NCBI GenBank assembly: GCA_963848825.1
Contig: CAWKFA010000015.1
Location: 806,001-870,000, forward strand
DNA length: 64,000 nucleotides
From: CAVVSQ01 sp963848825
GTDB taxonomy: Bacteria > Planctomycetota > Planctomycetia > Gemmatales > Gemmataceae
Reading direction: 5' to 3'
Made by a program: the position numbers and the translations under genes. A model generated the notes under the pieces. That model was given only the letters and a program-made list of their open reading frames with translations, had not been told where the DNA came from and did no database searches. How positions within the stretch are numbered: the first letter of the stretch is position 1; every line of letters starts with the position of its first letter. This document shows, one piece after another, positions 9,716 through 18,540 of this stretch.

Positions 9716-11005
9716 ATGCGAAGCGCTGCGTTTATTTTGCTGACGATCCTCGGCATATTCGGCCCATGTTTGAGCGGCGCCCGCGCTGACAACTGGGACC
9801 GCTTTCGCGGGCCCAATGGTTTGGGCGTCGCCGCGGATAAAAACATACCCCTCGTGTTTGATAACAAGGAAAATGTCATCTGGTCGCTGCCATTGCCAGG
9901 GCTCGGCAATGGTAGTCCGGTCGTCTGGGGCAAGTACCTCTTTCTCCAGGTAGCCACTCCAGATGGCTCGCAGCGATCTCTCCTGTGCATCGACGTGACG
10001 ACTGGCCAGGAACTCTGGTCGCGTGGCATCCCCGCGCGAAGGCTACTATTCACGCCAAAAACTCCCTGGCCTCCTCGACACCCGCGACCGATGGAGAAGC
10101 GGTATATGTGTCGTTCTGGGATGGCAAGAACGTGTTCGTGGCCGCTTATAATTTCAAAGGCGACCCGCTGTGGAACAAACCCATGGGGCATTTTTCCAGT
10201 CAGCATGGGGCTGGCGCTTCGCCCATTTTATATCGCGACAAGGTCATTTTTTATAACGACATGGATAAGGACGACTTCAAAACCAAGCAACCGGTCCCCA
10301 ATCCCGCCATTCTTTATGCGCTGAACAAAAAGACCGGTGAAGTCGTCTGGGAAATGCCGCGCGAGGCCTTTCGTGCCTGTTATGCTGCCCCCTTTATTTT
10401 GGACGAGGGCAAATCCGCTCCAGAGCTAATCGTCACCAGCACCACTTCCATCGTGAGTTACAACCCGGAAGATGGTACGCCCAACTGGACCTGGCGCTGG
10501 AAATTCAAGGGCATGCCGCTGCGGACCATCGGTGCCACGCTTTATCAGGACGGGATGCTGTTCGCATGTTCGGGAGACGGCGGCGGTGATCGCCTTATGA
10601 ACGCCATCACTCTGGGCGGCAACGGCAAAAACGCACAGCCCACGTTGGCCTGGTCCAATCCCAAAGACTTTCCTTATGTACCTTGCCTGCTCGGACGGGG
10701 CGATCATGTCTATTTCGTCAACGATAGCGGCTTTGCCGGCTGTTATGTCGCCAAGACCGGCAAACGCGCGTGGTTTGAACGGCTTCCCGGCGCCACCTTT
10801 ACCGCTTCACCCGTGCTTGTTGGTGACAAGATCTATGCACCGAGCGAAGAGGGAGAGGTCTACGTTTTTACGCGCCGTGCCCGCCGCCTATGAGCCTATC
10901 GCCAGGAATAATCTCGGCGAGCCTCTCTTCGCCACGCCGGCCGTCGCCGATGGCCGTCTTTACATTCGCGGGCGGAATCATCTATTTTGTATTGGGAAGA
11001 AATGA
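9716..11005 (+). CDS. Secreted PQQ-like beta-propeller protein, frameshifted
   Basis: The signal peptide MRSAAFILLTILGIFGPCLS starts at the ATG at 9716 and leads to NWDRFRGPNGLGVAADKNIP, the typical beginning of planctomycete quinoprotein-like propellers. Blade repeats include GSPVVWGKYLFLQV, ILYALNKKTGEVVWE, CYVAKTGKRAWFERL and PVLVGDKIYAPSEEGEVYVF. Frame breaks near 10030 and 10870 split it into three frames; the third ends FATPAVADGRLYIRG. Reconstructed length is about 430 residues. Many such propellers are binding or scaffold proteins rather than quinoprotein dehydrogenases; no active-site evidence is visible. It is monocistronic or leads into the hydrolase 50 bases downstream. Confidence 0.82.
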
Positions 11006-11055
11006 TTGATCGCCCGAATCGTGCCGAGCGCTCGTTACGATAGAGGACAAACAGG

Positions 11056-12006
11056 ATGTGGACTTCGTTCATGAAAAGTGCCGGGGGGTCGGGTTGGCTG
11101 CTCGTCCTGGCCTTGTTCGCCGCCAATCCAGAAGGCCGTGCGGAGGAACCCAAAGGAACGGCCAAGGAAGCCTCTTCCTTACCGGAGCTGGCGGACAAGT
11201 CACGCCGCCGCGTTTACGTTCTGCATTCCGGGCTCCATACGATCCTGTCCGACCCCGCCAAGAACATTGCCGCCGAAACCATCAAGGATGGCCTCCGCCA
11301 GCGCGGTGTTGCCGAGCGCGATTTGATCGTTCTGGAAAATCCGTTTCCCTATGCCTCCTGGAAGACCCTTTTGCCATTCGAAAGCCTGACCATGTTCTTC
11401 GATGCCGTCGACCCGGCTTCGAAAATGTCGCATGATCTTTATCTGCGCATGCACAAGGCGCTCAAGGCCAAGGGCGTTATCAGCGAGGACATTCTTGTCT
11501 GGGTGGGCCATAGTGCCGGCGGACAAATTGGCCTGACGATGGCCAATCTGGCGAGGAACCAGGGTAAATACCCTGACCTGGCCGCCGAAACCAGTCCCTA
11601 CCATCTCGATATGGTGATTACGCTTGGGACGCCGATTTATTCGAAGTACTTGCCGCCGGAGGTTCAGCTCCGGCATTATTATTCCACGGAAGACAAGGTG
11701 GTCCGCTGGGTGTCCAAGATTGGCCCCTGGGTCACGTTTCCCCTGGGCTACCGTACCCGGTTGACCAAAGTACCATCCGCGATCGGGGAAAATGGCATCA
11801 TTCGTTATTATCGCGACATTGAGCACCCTTCTTGGGACGAGGCGGAACGCGTGCTGGACCGGATTGTGGGAGAGACGGAAGCTGATTTTCGCCCGCCCTG
11901 GCGCAGCCACCCGGCCGTCACGCGCTGGGGGCTGTCGCTTAGTGAGCTCCTGTGCCAGGCCCTGGAGGAAGAGTGCCACATCGCTGTTGAAGACCCCCCC
12001 AAGTAA
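11056..12006 (+). CDS. Secreted alpha/beta-hydrolase-like protein
   Basis: A 316-residue protein with a signal peptide (GSGWLLVLALFAANPEGRAE). The nucleophile elbow is WVGHSAGGQIG (GHSAG, the GxSxG motif) near residue 157, preceded by the strand EDILVW, and a later DMVITLGTPIYSKY strand fits the hydrolase fold. This points to a lipase/esterase or peptidase-like enzyme exported from the cytoplasm. A GAGG 9 bases before the ATG supports the chosen start, although an ATG 15 bases later is also possible. Substrate unknown. A CCGCACGTGCGG palindrome follows the stop codon at the convergent junction. Confidence 0.75.
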   Translation: MWTSFMKSAGGSGWLLVLALFAANPEGRAEEPKGTAKEASSLPELADKSRRRVYVLHSGLHTILSDPAKNIAAETIKDGLRQRGVAERDLIVLENPFPYASWKTLLPFESLTMFFDAVDPASKMSHDLYLRMHKALKAKGVISEDILVWVGHSAGGQIGLTMANLARNQGKYPDLAAETSPYHLDMVITLGTPIYSKYLPPEVQLRHYYSTEDKVVRWVSKIGPWVTFPLGYRTRLTKVPSAIGENGIIRYYRDIEHPSWDEAERVLDRIVGETEADFRPPWRSHPAVTRWGLSLSELLCQALEEECHIAVEDPPK

Positions 12007-12044
12007 AACCCGCACGTGCGGACACCCACGCGTGCGTCTTGTCG

Positions 12045-12639
12045 TTAGCTTTCATCGCCAAAGACCTGCTCCGCTGTGATGATCATTTCGGCGACCTGCA
12101 CGAGTTTGCGATTACTGTCGCGGGCGGTTTTTTGCAGGCGCTGAAAGGCGGTGCCTTCATCGAGGCGGGAGCGTTTCATCAATATACCCTTGGCACGCTC
12201 GATCAATTTGCGGTCCTGGAGCGCTTGTCGAAGGTTGGATGCTTCCTTGCGCATCGTATGGAATTCTTCGTTGCGCCGAACCGCGATTTGGATAGCGGGT
12301 TGCAGGTCCTGGCGTTTGATCGGCTTGATAAGGTAGGCGAGCACGTGGTTTTCATTGGCCCTGGCCAAAAACTCGGGGTCATCGTGCGCGGATACGAGAA
12401 TGACGGGCACCGGCTCTTCCCGGCAAATCTCGCGGCAGGCATCGATGCCGTCCATGTCGGGCATCTTGATATCGGTGATGATCAAGTCGGGACGGCTCGC
12501 GCGGCAGAAGGCCACCAGCTCCTTGCCTGTTTGAGCCACGCAAACGACTTCATGTCCCAGCAGCGGCAAAACCTCTTGATAAAACTCGCGCATGTCGCGG
12601 TTCGTCCTCCGCGACGGCAATGCGAAGGTGCTGGCTCAT
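12045..12639 (-). CDS. ANTAR-domain response regulator, N-terminal frame break
   Basis: The start is set at the ATG at 12639, whose ATGA overlaps the stop of the upstream kinase gene (translational coupling). It gives MSQHLRIAVAEDE, then a frame change near 12605 leads to RDMREFYQEVLPLLGHEVV. The receiver domain shows the acidic pocket (AEDE), the phospho-acceptor in DLIITDIKMPDMDG and the conserved lysine in YLIKPIK. The C-terminal three-helix ANTAR domain (ALQDRKLIERAKGILMKRSR, then LDEGTAFQRLQKTARDSNRK) binds RNA hairpins and prevents premature termination. It is thus a predicted antiterminator controlled by the adjacent kinase. Confidence 0.88.
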
Positions 12640-14636
12640 GACGTCTCCTTCAAAAAGGTTAGCACAATTTCCGCGCCGGGATGGCCGCTGCGACCTATCT
12701 CTATTCTACCGCCATGGGCCTCGACGATGCGCTTGGCGATGGCCAGGCCCAATCCAGTTCCGCGCGTTTTCGTCGTGAAGAAGGGCTCGAATACCTTGTC
12801 TTTAATCGCCGGCGCGAAACCTGGTCCGTTGTCGCGAAAGGTAATCTCCACGTAAACTTGGCCGCTTATCAGCTTTTCCGTCCATTGGACCTGCAAAATC
12901 ACCGGATCGACACAAACACTCAGCGAATTCTCCAGAATGTTGCGAAAAACCTGATTGAGGGCCAGCGGATCGGCCCGGAAATCACGGATCGACGGGCATG
13001 GTTCCTTGACAAGCGTGGCTGTCCTTCCCTTGCGTTCGGCTTCGAGGTGAGCCCACGTCTCCTGGAGTACCTCATTCAGGTTTAGCTTTTCCCTGCGGAG
13101 CTTCATGGGGGCGGCGTAGGAACGGACTTCCTCGTACATATGCACGAGATAGTCTTGTGCCTTCTGGATGTCCTGCACGAGGGCAAGCAACTCGGGCCGC
13201 TGTTCAACCTTGAGGATGAGCAATTCCAGACAGGCGTGCGTGCGCTGCAGGGCATTGCGGCTTTCATGCGCCAGGCCGGTGATCATCTCGCCGATGGCCG
13301 CCAGGCGTTCGGACTGCCGCAGGCGTTTCTCGATCTCGATGCGCAGACTGATGTCGCGGATGGCGGCGCAAACGAGTGGGCCTTCCTCGGTCGCGAGTGG
13401 GTTGAGGCTGATTTCCACCGGAAACTCTTGGCCGTCCTTGCGAAACGCAAGGAGGTCCTGGCCGACGCCCATGGGCCGAATGGCGGGGTTGGTGAAGAAG
13501 TTGTCGCGGTGCGACTGGTGGGGGAAGCGATAGCGGGCGGGGATGAGGATCTCCACTGGCTGCCCCATCAGCTCCATGCGTTGGAAGCCGAACATGCGTT
13601 CCGTTTGCGCATTGACACGAACGATTCGTCCTTGCCGATTGACGATGACCATGGCGTCGGGTGAGGTCTCGAGAAGGTCGCCGATGCGTTTGTGGGCCTG
13701 ATGTAATTTGCCGGTGCGTTCCTCGACGCGTTGCTCAAGCTCCAGCTTGGCCCGGTAGAGGCCATGTGCCAGGCCGGTAAAGAGGAGCGTGGTGACGCTG
13801 GTTATGGCCAGAAAGGTTTGCAAGATGAGCAAGGCGGCCTGCGGCGTATCTCCCTGGAACGGACCATGATGGCGTAGCGTCCCGTATATGGCGATGGCGG
13901 CCAGGACGAGCATGGCGGTGGCGGCCTGGCGCCGGCCAAATTGGAAGGCAATCCAGATCAGCATGGGCAAAAAAACGAAGGCCAGCGGATAGTTATGTTT
14001 GGGCAACGGCAGTAAATCGCCGAACACAACGACAGCGGAGCCGATCAACAAACCATACATGAACGCGGCCAGAAGCACCTGACGCCTGTGCCATTGGATG
14101 CGCGGTTCACGCCACCATAGCACCAGCGGCGGCGTCACCAGCAGGCCGCCGATGGTGTCGCCGATCCACCAGGTCAACCAGGTCTCGGGAATTTTGTCCC
14201 TCGGCAAGAACTGTTCGCCGGCCAGCGCCAGGCTCAAGACGCCAAGAGTGGCGCTCGCCATGTTGCCCAGTCCGGCCAGCGCCAGAAATTGAAACACCCC
14301 GCGGGGCTGCTCGAAGACGCGCAGGCCGCTGGCGAATTGGCGGATCAGGTAGCCGCCCAGAACGGCTTCCAGAGTATTGCCCGCCGCTATGGCGAGCGAG
14401 GTGGGAACGTCGCCGGTGGTGGTGACATTGACGCAGTACGCCCCGAGATAAATCCCGGGCCAGACGCCCCAGCCCGCGATCAGGACTGCGGCAAGCGCGA
14501 TACCCGTTGGCGGCCACACCAGGGTGACACTGACGTTTTCAAACGCCAGCGCGAGGCCAAGCTTGCCGCCAGCGAAATAGATGCCGGCTAAAACCAACAG
14601 GCTGGCGATTTTCGTCGTGATGGTTCCGAGTTTCAT
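12636..14636 (-). CDS. MASE1-PAS sensor histidine kinase
   Basis: A 666-residue protein. Residues about 1-300 form a MASE1 membrane sensor of eight or more helices (GKLGLALAFENVSVTLVWPP is a typical MASE1 motif). A coiled-coil linker is followed by a PAS domain (ETSPDAMVIVNRQGRIVRVN, MFGFQRMELMGQPV, then DISLRIE), a dimerisation/phospho-acceptor region (MITGLAHESRNALQ, His within AHESRN) and an HATPase_c domain (NQVFRNILENSLS N-box, DNGPGFAP, FEPFFTTKTRGTGLGLAI). Intact and complete. Its gene is translationally coupled to the ANTAR regulator, so they form a two-component pair that should act on transcript elongation rather than on promoters. Confidence 0.92.
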   Translation of the reverse strand: MKLGTITTKIASLLVLAGIYFAGGKLGLALAFENVSVTLVWPPTGIALAAVLIAGWGVWPGIYLGAYCVNVTTTGDVPTSLAIAAGNTLEAVLGGYLIRQFASGLRVFEQPRGVFQFLALAGLGNMASATLGVLSLALAGEQFLPRDKIPETWLTWWIGDTIGGLLVTPPLVLWWREPRIQWHRRQVLLAAFMYGLLIGSAVVVFGDLLPLPKHNYPLAFVFLPMLIWIAFQFGRRQAATAMLVLAAIAIYGTLRHHGPFQGDTPQAALLILQTFLAITSVTTLLFTGLAHGLYRAKLELEQRVEERTGKLHQAHKRIGDLLETSPDAMVIVNRQGRIVRVNAQTERMFGFQRMELMGQPVEILIPARYRFPHQSHRDNFFTNPAIRPMGVGQDLLAFRKDGQEFPVEISLNPLATEEGPLVCAAIRDISLRIEIEKRLRQSERLAAIGEMITGLAHESRNALQRTHACLELLILKVEQRPELLALVQDIQKAQDYLVHMYEEVRSYAAPMKLRREKLNLNEVLQETWAHLEAERKGRTATLVKEPCPSIRDFRADPLALNQVFRNILENSLSVCVDPVILQVQWTEKLISGQVYVEITFRDNGPGFAPAIKDKVFEPFFTTKTRGTGLGLAIAKRIVEAHGGRIEIGRSGHPGAEIVLTFLKETS

Positions 14637-14753
14637 GACCTAATGCCGCACCTTCTGACCGGGCCAGGGAACGTGCCGATCGGTCGTGAGGGGGTACTTT
14701 TTATTGTAAACCAGCCCATGAAAAAGAAAACCCGGTAAAAAAGGTGCGACCCA

Positions 14754-14781
14754 TTGACTTTGGTTGGGTGCGGTTCATAAT
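14754..14781 (+). promoter_or_regulatory. Sigma70-like promoter before the BON-UspA group
   Basis: TTGACT at 14754-14759 and CATAAT at 14776-14781 with 16-base spacing, in the 311-base gap between the divergent kinase gene and the BON-like gene. Five of six bases match in each box. Nothing else is evident in the gap. Confidence 0.5.
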
Positions 14782-14947
14782 CAAGAATGTTGTGCCCAAG
14801 ACGGCACGCAAGCAGACAATTCTCCGCCCCTCGTCTGGGCAAACGTGTTGGTCCCCGTCTGACTATTCCTCCCGTAAACGGTGTCATCGCCCCCCTTGCG
14901 ACTTTTGAGGCGTTCGCCCGTATAAGCATTCATCGATGGAGGAAAGC

Positions 14948-15187
14948 ATGGACTTGCCAGTCAAGTCGACCAATGCGTTCCATGATTTCACTTGGTCTCT
15001 CGAACGAAGAATCCTGGCAAAGACGAGTGGGCGGGTTCGTCGTCTCCACGTAGAGATGGTGAGCGGACGCGTAGTCGTTCGCGGCCTGTGTCCTACCTAC
15101 CACGTCAAGCAACTGGCCATTCAGGCCCTTTTGGAGTTGAGCCCGCAGGCGCTGTTGCCCTGCGCGATCGAAATTGAGGTAGGCTAA
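14948..15187 (+). CDS. Small BON-like domain protein
   Basis: Start chosen at the ATG at 14948 because GGAGG at 14938-14942 lies 5 bases upstream. The 79-residue product is a single alpha/beta unit: a helix with LERRILAKTSGRVRRL, strand pair VEMVSGRVVVRGLCPTYHVK, second helix QLAIQALLELSPQ, final strand AIEIEV. This is the BON (bacterial OsmY and nodulation) pattern with its central glycine. It lies 12 bases upstream of a UspA gene, which places it in a stress-response operon. The family fit is by pattern only. Confidence 0.7.
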   Translation: MDLPVKSTNAFHDFTWSLERRILAKTSGRVRRLHVEMVSGRVVVRGLCPTYHVKQLAIQALLELSPQALLPCAIEIEVG

Positions 15188-15199
15188 CTGGAGACTCTC

Positions 15200-15719
15200 A
15201 TGTTGCCGATACGTACGTTGTTACACCCGACCGACTTCTCCGAACCCTCGCACTATGCTTTTGAATTGAGCTGCTCGCTGGCACGCGACTATGACGCGGA
15301 ACTGATTATTTGCCACGTCGTCGAATCGCTCATTCCTTATCTGGGCGAAGGCATCGTCGCGCCCGCTATCGAGAGCTATGAAGAGGAAATGGGCGAGAAC
15401 CTCCTACGCCTCTATCCACCGCCCGGTATCCACGCGATTCACCTTCTGGAATCCGGTCAACCGGTGGCGGAAATTCTTGCGCGTGGCCGCGGAGGCTCAG
15501 GTCGATCTGATCGTCATGGGGACTCATGGCCGGCACGGCCTGAGACGCATGGTAATGGGCAGCGTGGCCGAGCGTGTCATGCGCGATGCGTCTTGCCCTG
15601 TTCTGACCCTCAAGACTCCGTTTTCCCCTCATGCGGTCAACCGGAACTTCCGAATTGGCGCGGTTGAAAAAACAATGCCCACTTTTGGCATGGGCAGTTA
15701 CCACGCGTCGCACAGGTAA
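15200..15719 (+). CDS. UspA-family universal stress protein, frameshifted
   Basis: The N-terminal half MLPIRTLLHPTDFSEPSHYA has the usual first strand and DFS motif. The frame breaks near 15480, after GQPVAEILA, and continues as VAAEAQVDLIVMGTHGRHGL and MGSVAERVMRDASCPVLTLK, the ATP-binding glycine motif (GTHGRHG-9x-GS-AERV). Reconstructed length is about 170 residues, including a short C-terminal extension. UspA proteins bind ATP and are induced under stress; here the gene is embedded in a BON-UspA-membrane protein-OtsB group. Confidence 0.87.
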
Positions 15720-15741
15720 AGGCGGTAGACGGAGACAACTC

Positions 15742-15915
15742 ATGACCCGCTTCGGCCTCATGTTCCTGTTGTTTGCCGCCCTGACCGCAATGTTCGGCTT
15801 TGGATTAGTGCCAGGCCCGGTATTCGCCACGGCAAAAGTAGTTTTCGTGGTTTTTCTCGTTCTGGCGGTTGTGGCATTCATCATGGACTCCCGGCGTTGG
15901 CACCCCATGGACTGA
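15742..15915 (+). CDS. Small two-helix membrane protein (DUF1328-like)
   Basis: A 57-residue product starting MTRFGLMFLLFAALTAMFGF, with a Gly/Pro turn (GLVPGP) and a second helix VVFVVFLVLAVVAFIM, ending DSRRWHPMD. Size, two hydrophobic helices and glycine pattern resemble the DUF1328/YtjA family of small stress-linked membrane proteins. A GGAG lies 8-11 bases before the ATG. It sits between the UspA and trehalose-phosphatase genes on the same strand. Confidence 0.65.
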   Translation: MTRFGLMFLLFAALTAMFGFGLVPGPVFATAKVVFVVFLVLAVVAFIMDSRRWHPMD

Positions 15916-15946
15916 ATCCACCCACTCAGTTTCAGGAGTAGCGGCC

Positions 15947-16760
15947 ATGAAAGGGCATGTAACCCAGCACCTGGATGAAATACGCCAGCGCGTCGAGGCG
16001 GCAACTTCGGTGGCTCTTTTTCTCGATTTCGACGGGACACTGACGCCGATAGCGGATCATCCCGCCGAAGTCTACCTGGACCGCTGCGCGCGTAGCGCCT
16101 GCGCACTTTTATTACGGAGCCCGACTTCACGCTCGCCGTGATCAGCGGTCGTGAAGTCGGCGATTTGCAAGAGCGGATCGACCTGTCCGGACTCGTATGT
16201 GCTGGCAATCATGGCTTTGAGATCCGCGGGTTGGCTTGCGATTTCATGGAACCGACAATCATGGAGCATTGTGGTGCCCTGAAGCAGCTGACCGAACACC
16301 TCAGTGGCCGGCTGCGGGAGATACCGGCGCCTGGGTCGAAAACAAGGTGCTCACGGCGACCGTACACTATCGCGCGGTGGCCGACGGCAATGGGGAGATC
16401 GTGCGAAAAATGGTGCACGCTGCCCTGGCGCGGGCGCCGCACCCGTTTCGTTCGACCTGCGGCGACAAGTCCTTCGAGATTCGTCCACGCGTCGACTGGA
16501 ACAGGGGAGACGCGGTCCGTTACATTCGTGCGCATGCGGCAGCGCCGGGCGCCCTGGCCATTTATGTCGGCGACGACGCCACCGATGAAGATGCGTTCGC
16601 GGCCTTGCCGGAGGACATTACCATTAAAGTCGGCGATGCTCCGGAAACCCTGGCGCAATATAACCTGGAAAACGTCGACGAGGTGCAAGAATTTCTCGGT
16701 TGGTTGGCCGACGAGCGCATCACCTCGCGTTTCGGCGCCTGTGAATTAGCCACCGCCTAG
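15947..16760 (+). CDS. otsB: Trehalose-6-phosphate phosphatase, frameshifted
   Basis: The HAD motif I VALFLDFDGTLTPIADHPAE appears near residue 30 of the first frame. Motif II is FTLAVISGREVGDLQER in a second frame, followed by the OtsB signature VCAGNHGFEIRG. The third frame carries VLTATVHYR, KSFEIRPRVDWNRGDAVRYI and motif IV YVGDDATDEDAF. Breaks lie between about 16080 and 16140 and near 16320. Reconstructed length of about 265 residues is normal for OtsB, which releases trehalose from trehalose-6-phosphate. No otsA synthase gene is adjacent. It completes the stress-type operon that begins at 14948. Confidence 0.87.
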
Positions 16761-16808
16761 AAACACGAAAAACATCGCCTGCCACCGCTCAAGCTCACCA
16801 TCTTTACA

Positions 16809-16833
16809 TTCCTGCCGCCCTGTGCGGCAGGAA
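16809..16833. terminator. Hairpin after otsB
   Basis: TTCCTGCCGC (16809-16818) pairs perfectly with GCGGCAGGAA (16824-16833) over a 5-base loop, 49 bases past the otsB stop. No T-run follows. It lies in a 270-base gap (16761-17030) with no coding sequence I can support. Confidence 0.45.
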
Positions 16834-17030
16834 CGTAGAATCTCCTGGCTAACGAATCCCAAACCCCGTTGGCTGCCTCCAATTCCGGATTAAACTCGAC
16901 GCGGGTATACATCTTGCCCGCGTGCGGAACTGCCGGGGAGTATCCTGCAGTGCGCTCGGCCGCCTGAAAAAGAATGGTTGAGCTGTTCGCGTAACCCGCT
17001 GGACATAAAGAGAACACAAGGACACCCATC

Positions 17031-17730
17031 ATGATCACGAAACGACCGGCAAGTCGCGCGTGGGGGCGGCAACCATGGCTGGCTCAATACCCGGCACACC
17101 TTCTCCTTCGCCGCCTATCACGATCCCCAGCACATGGGTTTTCGCGGGCTGCGGGTCATCAACGAAGACCGTGTGCAACCGGGACAGGGATTTGGTACGC
17201 ACGGCCACCGGGACATGGAAATCATTTCGTACGTTCTCGAGGGCGCCCTGGAACACCAGGATAGCCTGGGAAACGGTGCGGTGCTTCGTCCCGGAGAATT
17301 CCAACGCATCACAGCCGGGACAGGCATCCAGCACAGCGAATTCAATCCTTCCGCGACCGAGGCCGTCCACTTCTACCAGATCTGGCTCCAGCCGGACCGG
17401 AAGGGCCACTCTCCGAGTTATGAGCAAAAAGCCTTCCCTGTTGCGGAACGAGAAGGGCAACTGCGACTCGTGGCCTCACCCGACGGACGCGATGGATCCT
17501 TGACTATTCATCAGACCGCCGATGTGTTTCTGTCCGCGCTGAAGAATGGCCAGCAAGTGAGCCACCAAATCCAGCCAGGTCGGTACGCCTGGGTCCAGGT
17601 TCTCCGAGGCGCCGTGCAACTCAATGACCTGGCGCTCACCCTCGGCGATGGAGCCGCGATAAATGACGAGGCCACGCTGACGATTACCGCAGCCGGGTCT
17701 GCCGAGGTAATGCTGTTTGATCTGCCGTGA
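17031..17730 (+). CDS. Pirin-family bicupin protein
   Basis: The ATG at 17031 opens MITKRPASRAWG. Within a run of G at about 17059-17063 the frame shifts and then reads GGNHGWLNTRHTFSFAAYHD, the canonical pirin N-terminus. The rest is intact: MGFRGLRVINEDRVQPGQGF, the metal-binding cupin motif GTHGHRDMEIISYVLEGALE (HxH plus Glu) and the matching later His in GTGIQHSEFN. The C-terminal cupin (WVQVLRGAVQLNDLAL) is also present. Total about 232 residues, normal length. Pirins bind a metal; some are quercetinases, others redox-sensitive regulators. Confidence 0.9.
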
Positions 17731-17778
17731 ACTCCTGGCTGCTTTTTGGGGAACGCGGAATAGGATTATTCCTGGGCA

Positions 17779-18516
17779 ATGTTTTTTTCACGTGAGTCAT
17801 GGGAGAAAATCGTGGCGCAACAGAATGCTCGCTTCCAACGTAGCGAAAAGGGATTGCTGACGCCGGACAACTGTGTTGTCACGCTTATCGATCTCCAGCC
17901 GCAGATGCTTTTTGGCGTCGCCAATTTTGACCGCCAGTCCATCATCAACAATAATATGGTGCTCTCGAAGGCTGCCGCGGTCTTCAACATCCCGGTCGTG
18001 CTCACCACGGTTGAAAGCAAAGGATTTAGCGGCAATATGTGGCCACAGATTCAGGCGATTTTCCCCAAACAGACGCCGATCGAACGCACGACCATGAACT
18101 CCTGGGACGATGTAAACTTCGTCGCCGCCGTCGCGAAGAGCGGTCGGAAGAAGATCGTGCTCGCTGGGCTCTGGACGGAAACCTGCGTCGCGCTGGCGAC
18201 CATACAGGCCATCTACGACGGCTATGAAGTCTTTGTCGTCGAAGATTGTTGCGGCGACGTCAGTCAATTGGCCCACGACAATGCGATGAAGCGCGTGATC
18301 CAGGCGGGTGCCAGGCCGGTGACTGCGCTGTCGGTGATGCTCGAGTGGCAACGAGACTGGGCGGCGAAGGACACGTACGACGCGGTGATGGATATCGTCA
18401 AGACCCACTGCGGCGCCTATGGCGTTGGGGTGGAATATGCCTATACGATGGTGCACGGCGCCGCGGCGACCAAGATCGCCGACTATGTTCCCGTCGCGGC
18501 CAATCCCCACAAATAG
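17779..18516 (+). CDS. Isochorismatase-like cysteine hydrolase (YcaC type)
   Basis: A 245-residue enzyme of the cysteine hydrolase superfamily. The catalytic triad positions are recognisable: Asp in VVTLIDLQPQMLFG, Lys in the KKIVLAGLWTETCVA strand region, and the nucleophile Cys in LWTETCVALA. The second conserved block VFVVEDCCGDVSQLAHDNAM and the C-terminal tail with VGVEYAYTMV match the YcaC subgroup, whose substrate is unknown. It lies 24 bases before a YtcJ-like amidohydrolase on the same strand, so both may act on related amide or ester substrates. Confidence 0.87.
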   Translation: MFFSRESWEKIVAQQNARFQRSEKGLLTPDNCVVTLIDLQPQMLFGVANFDRQSIINNNMVLSKAAAVFNIPVVLTTVESKGFSGNMWPQIQAIFPKQTPIERTTMNSWDDVNFVAAVAKSGRKKIVLAGLWTETCVALATIQAIYDGYEVFVVEDCCGDVSQLAHDNAMKRVIQAGARPVTALSVMLEWQRDWAAKDTYDAVMDIVKTHCGAYGVGVEYAYTMVHGAAATKIADYVPVAANPHK

Positions 18517-18540
18517 CCACCTGGTCTGAAGGAGACTTTT

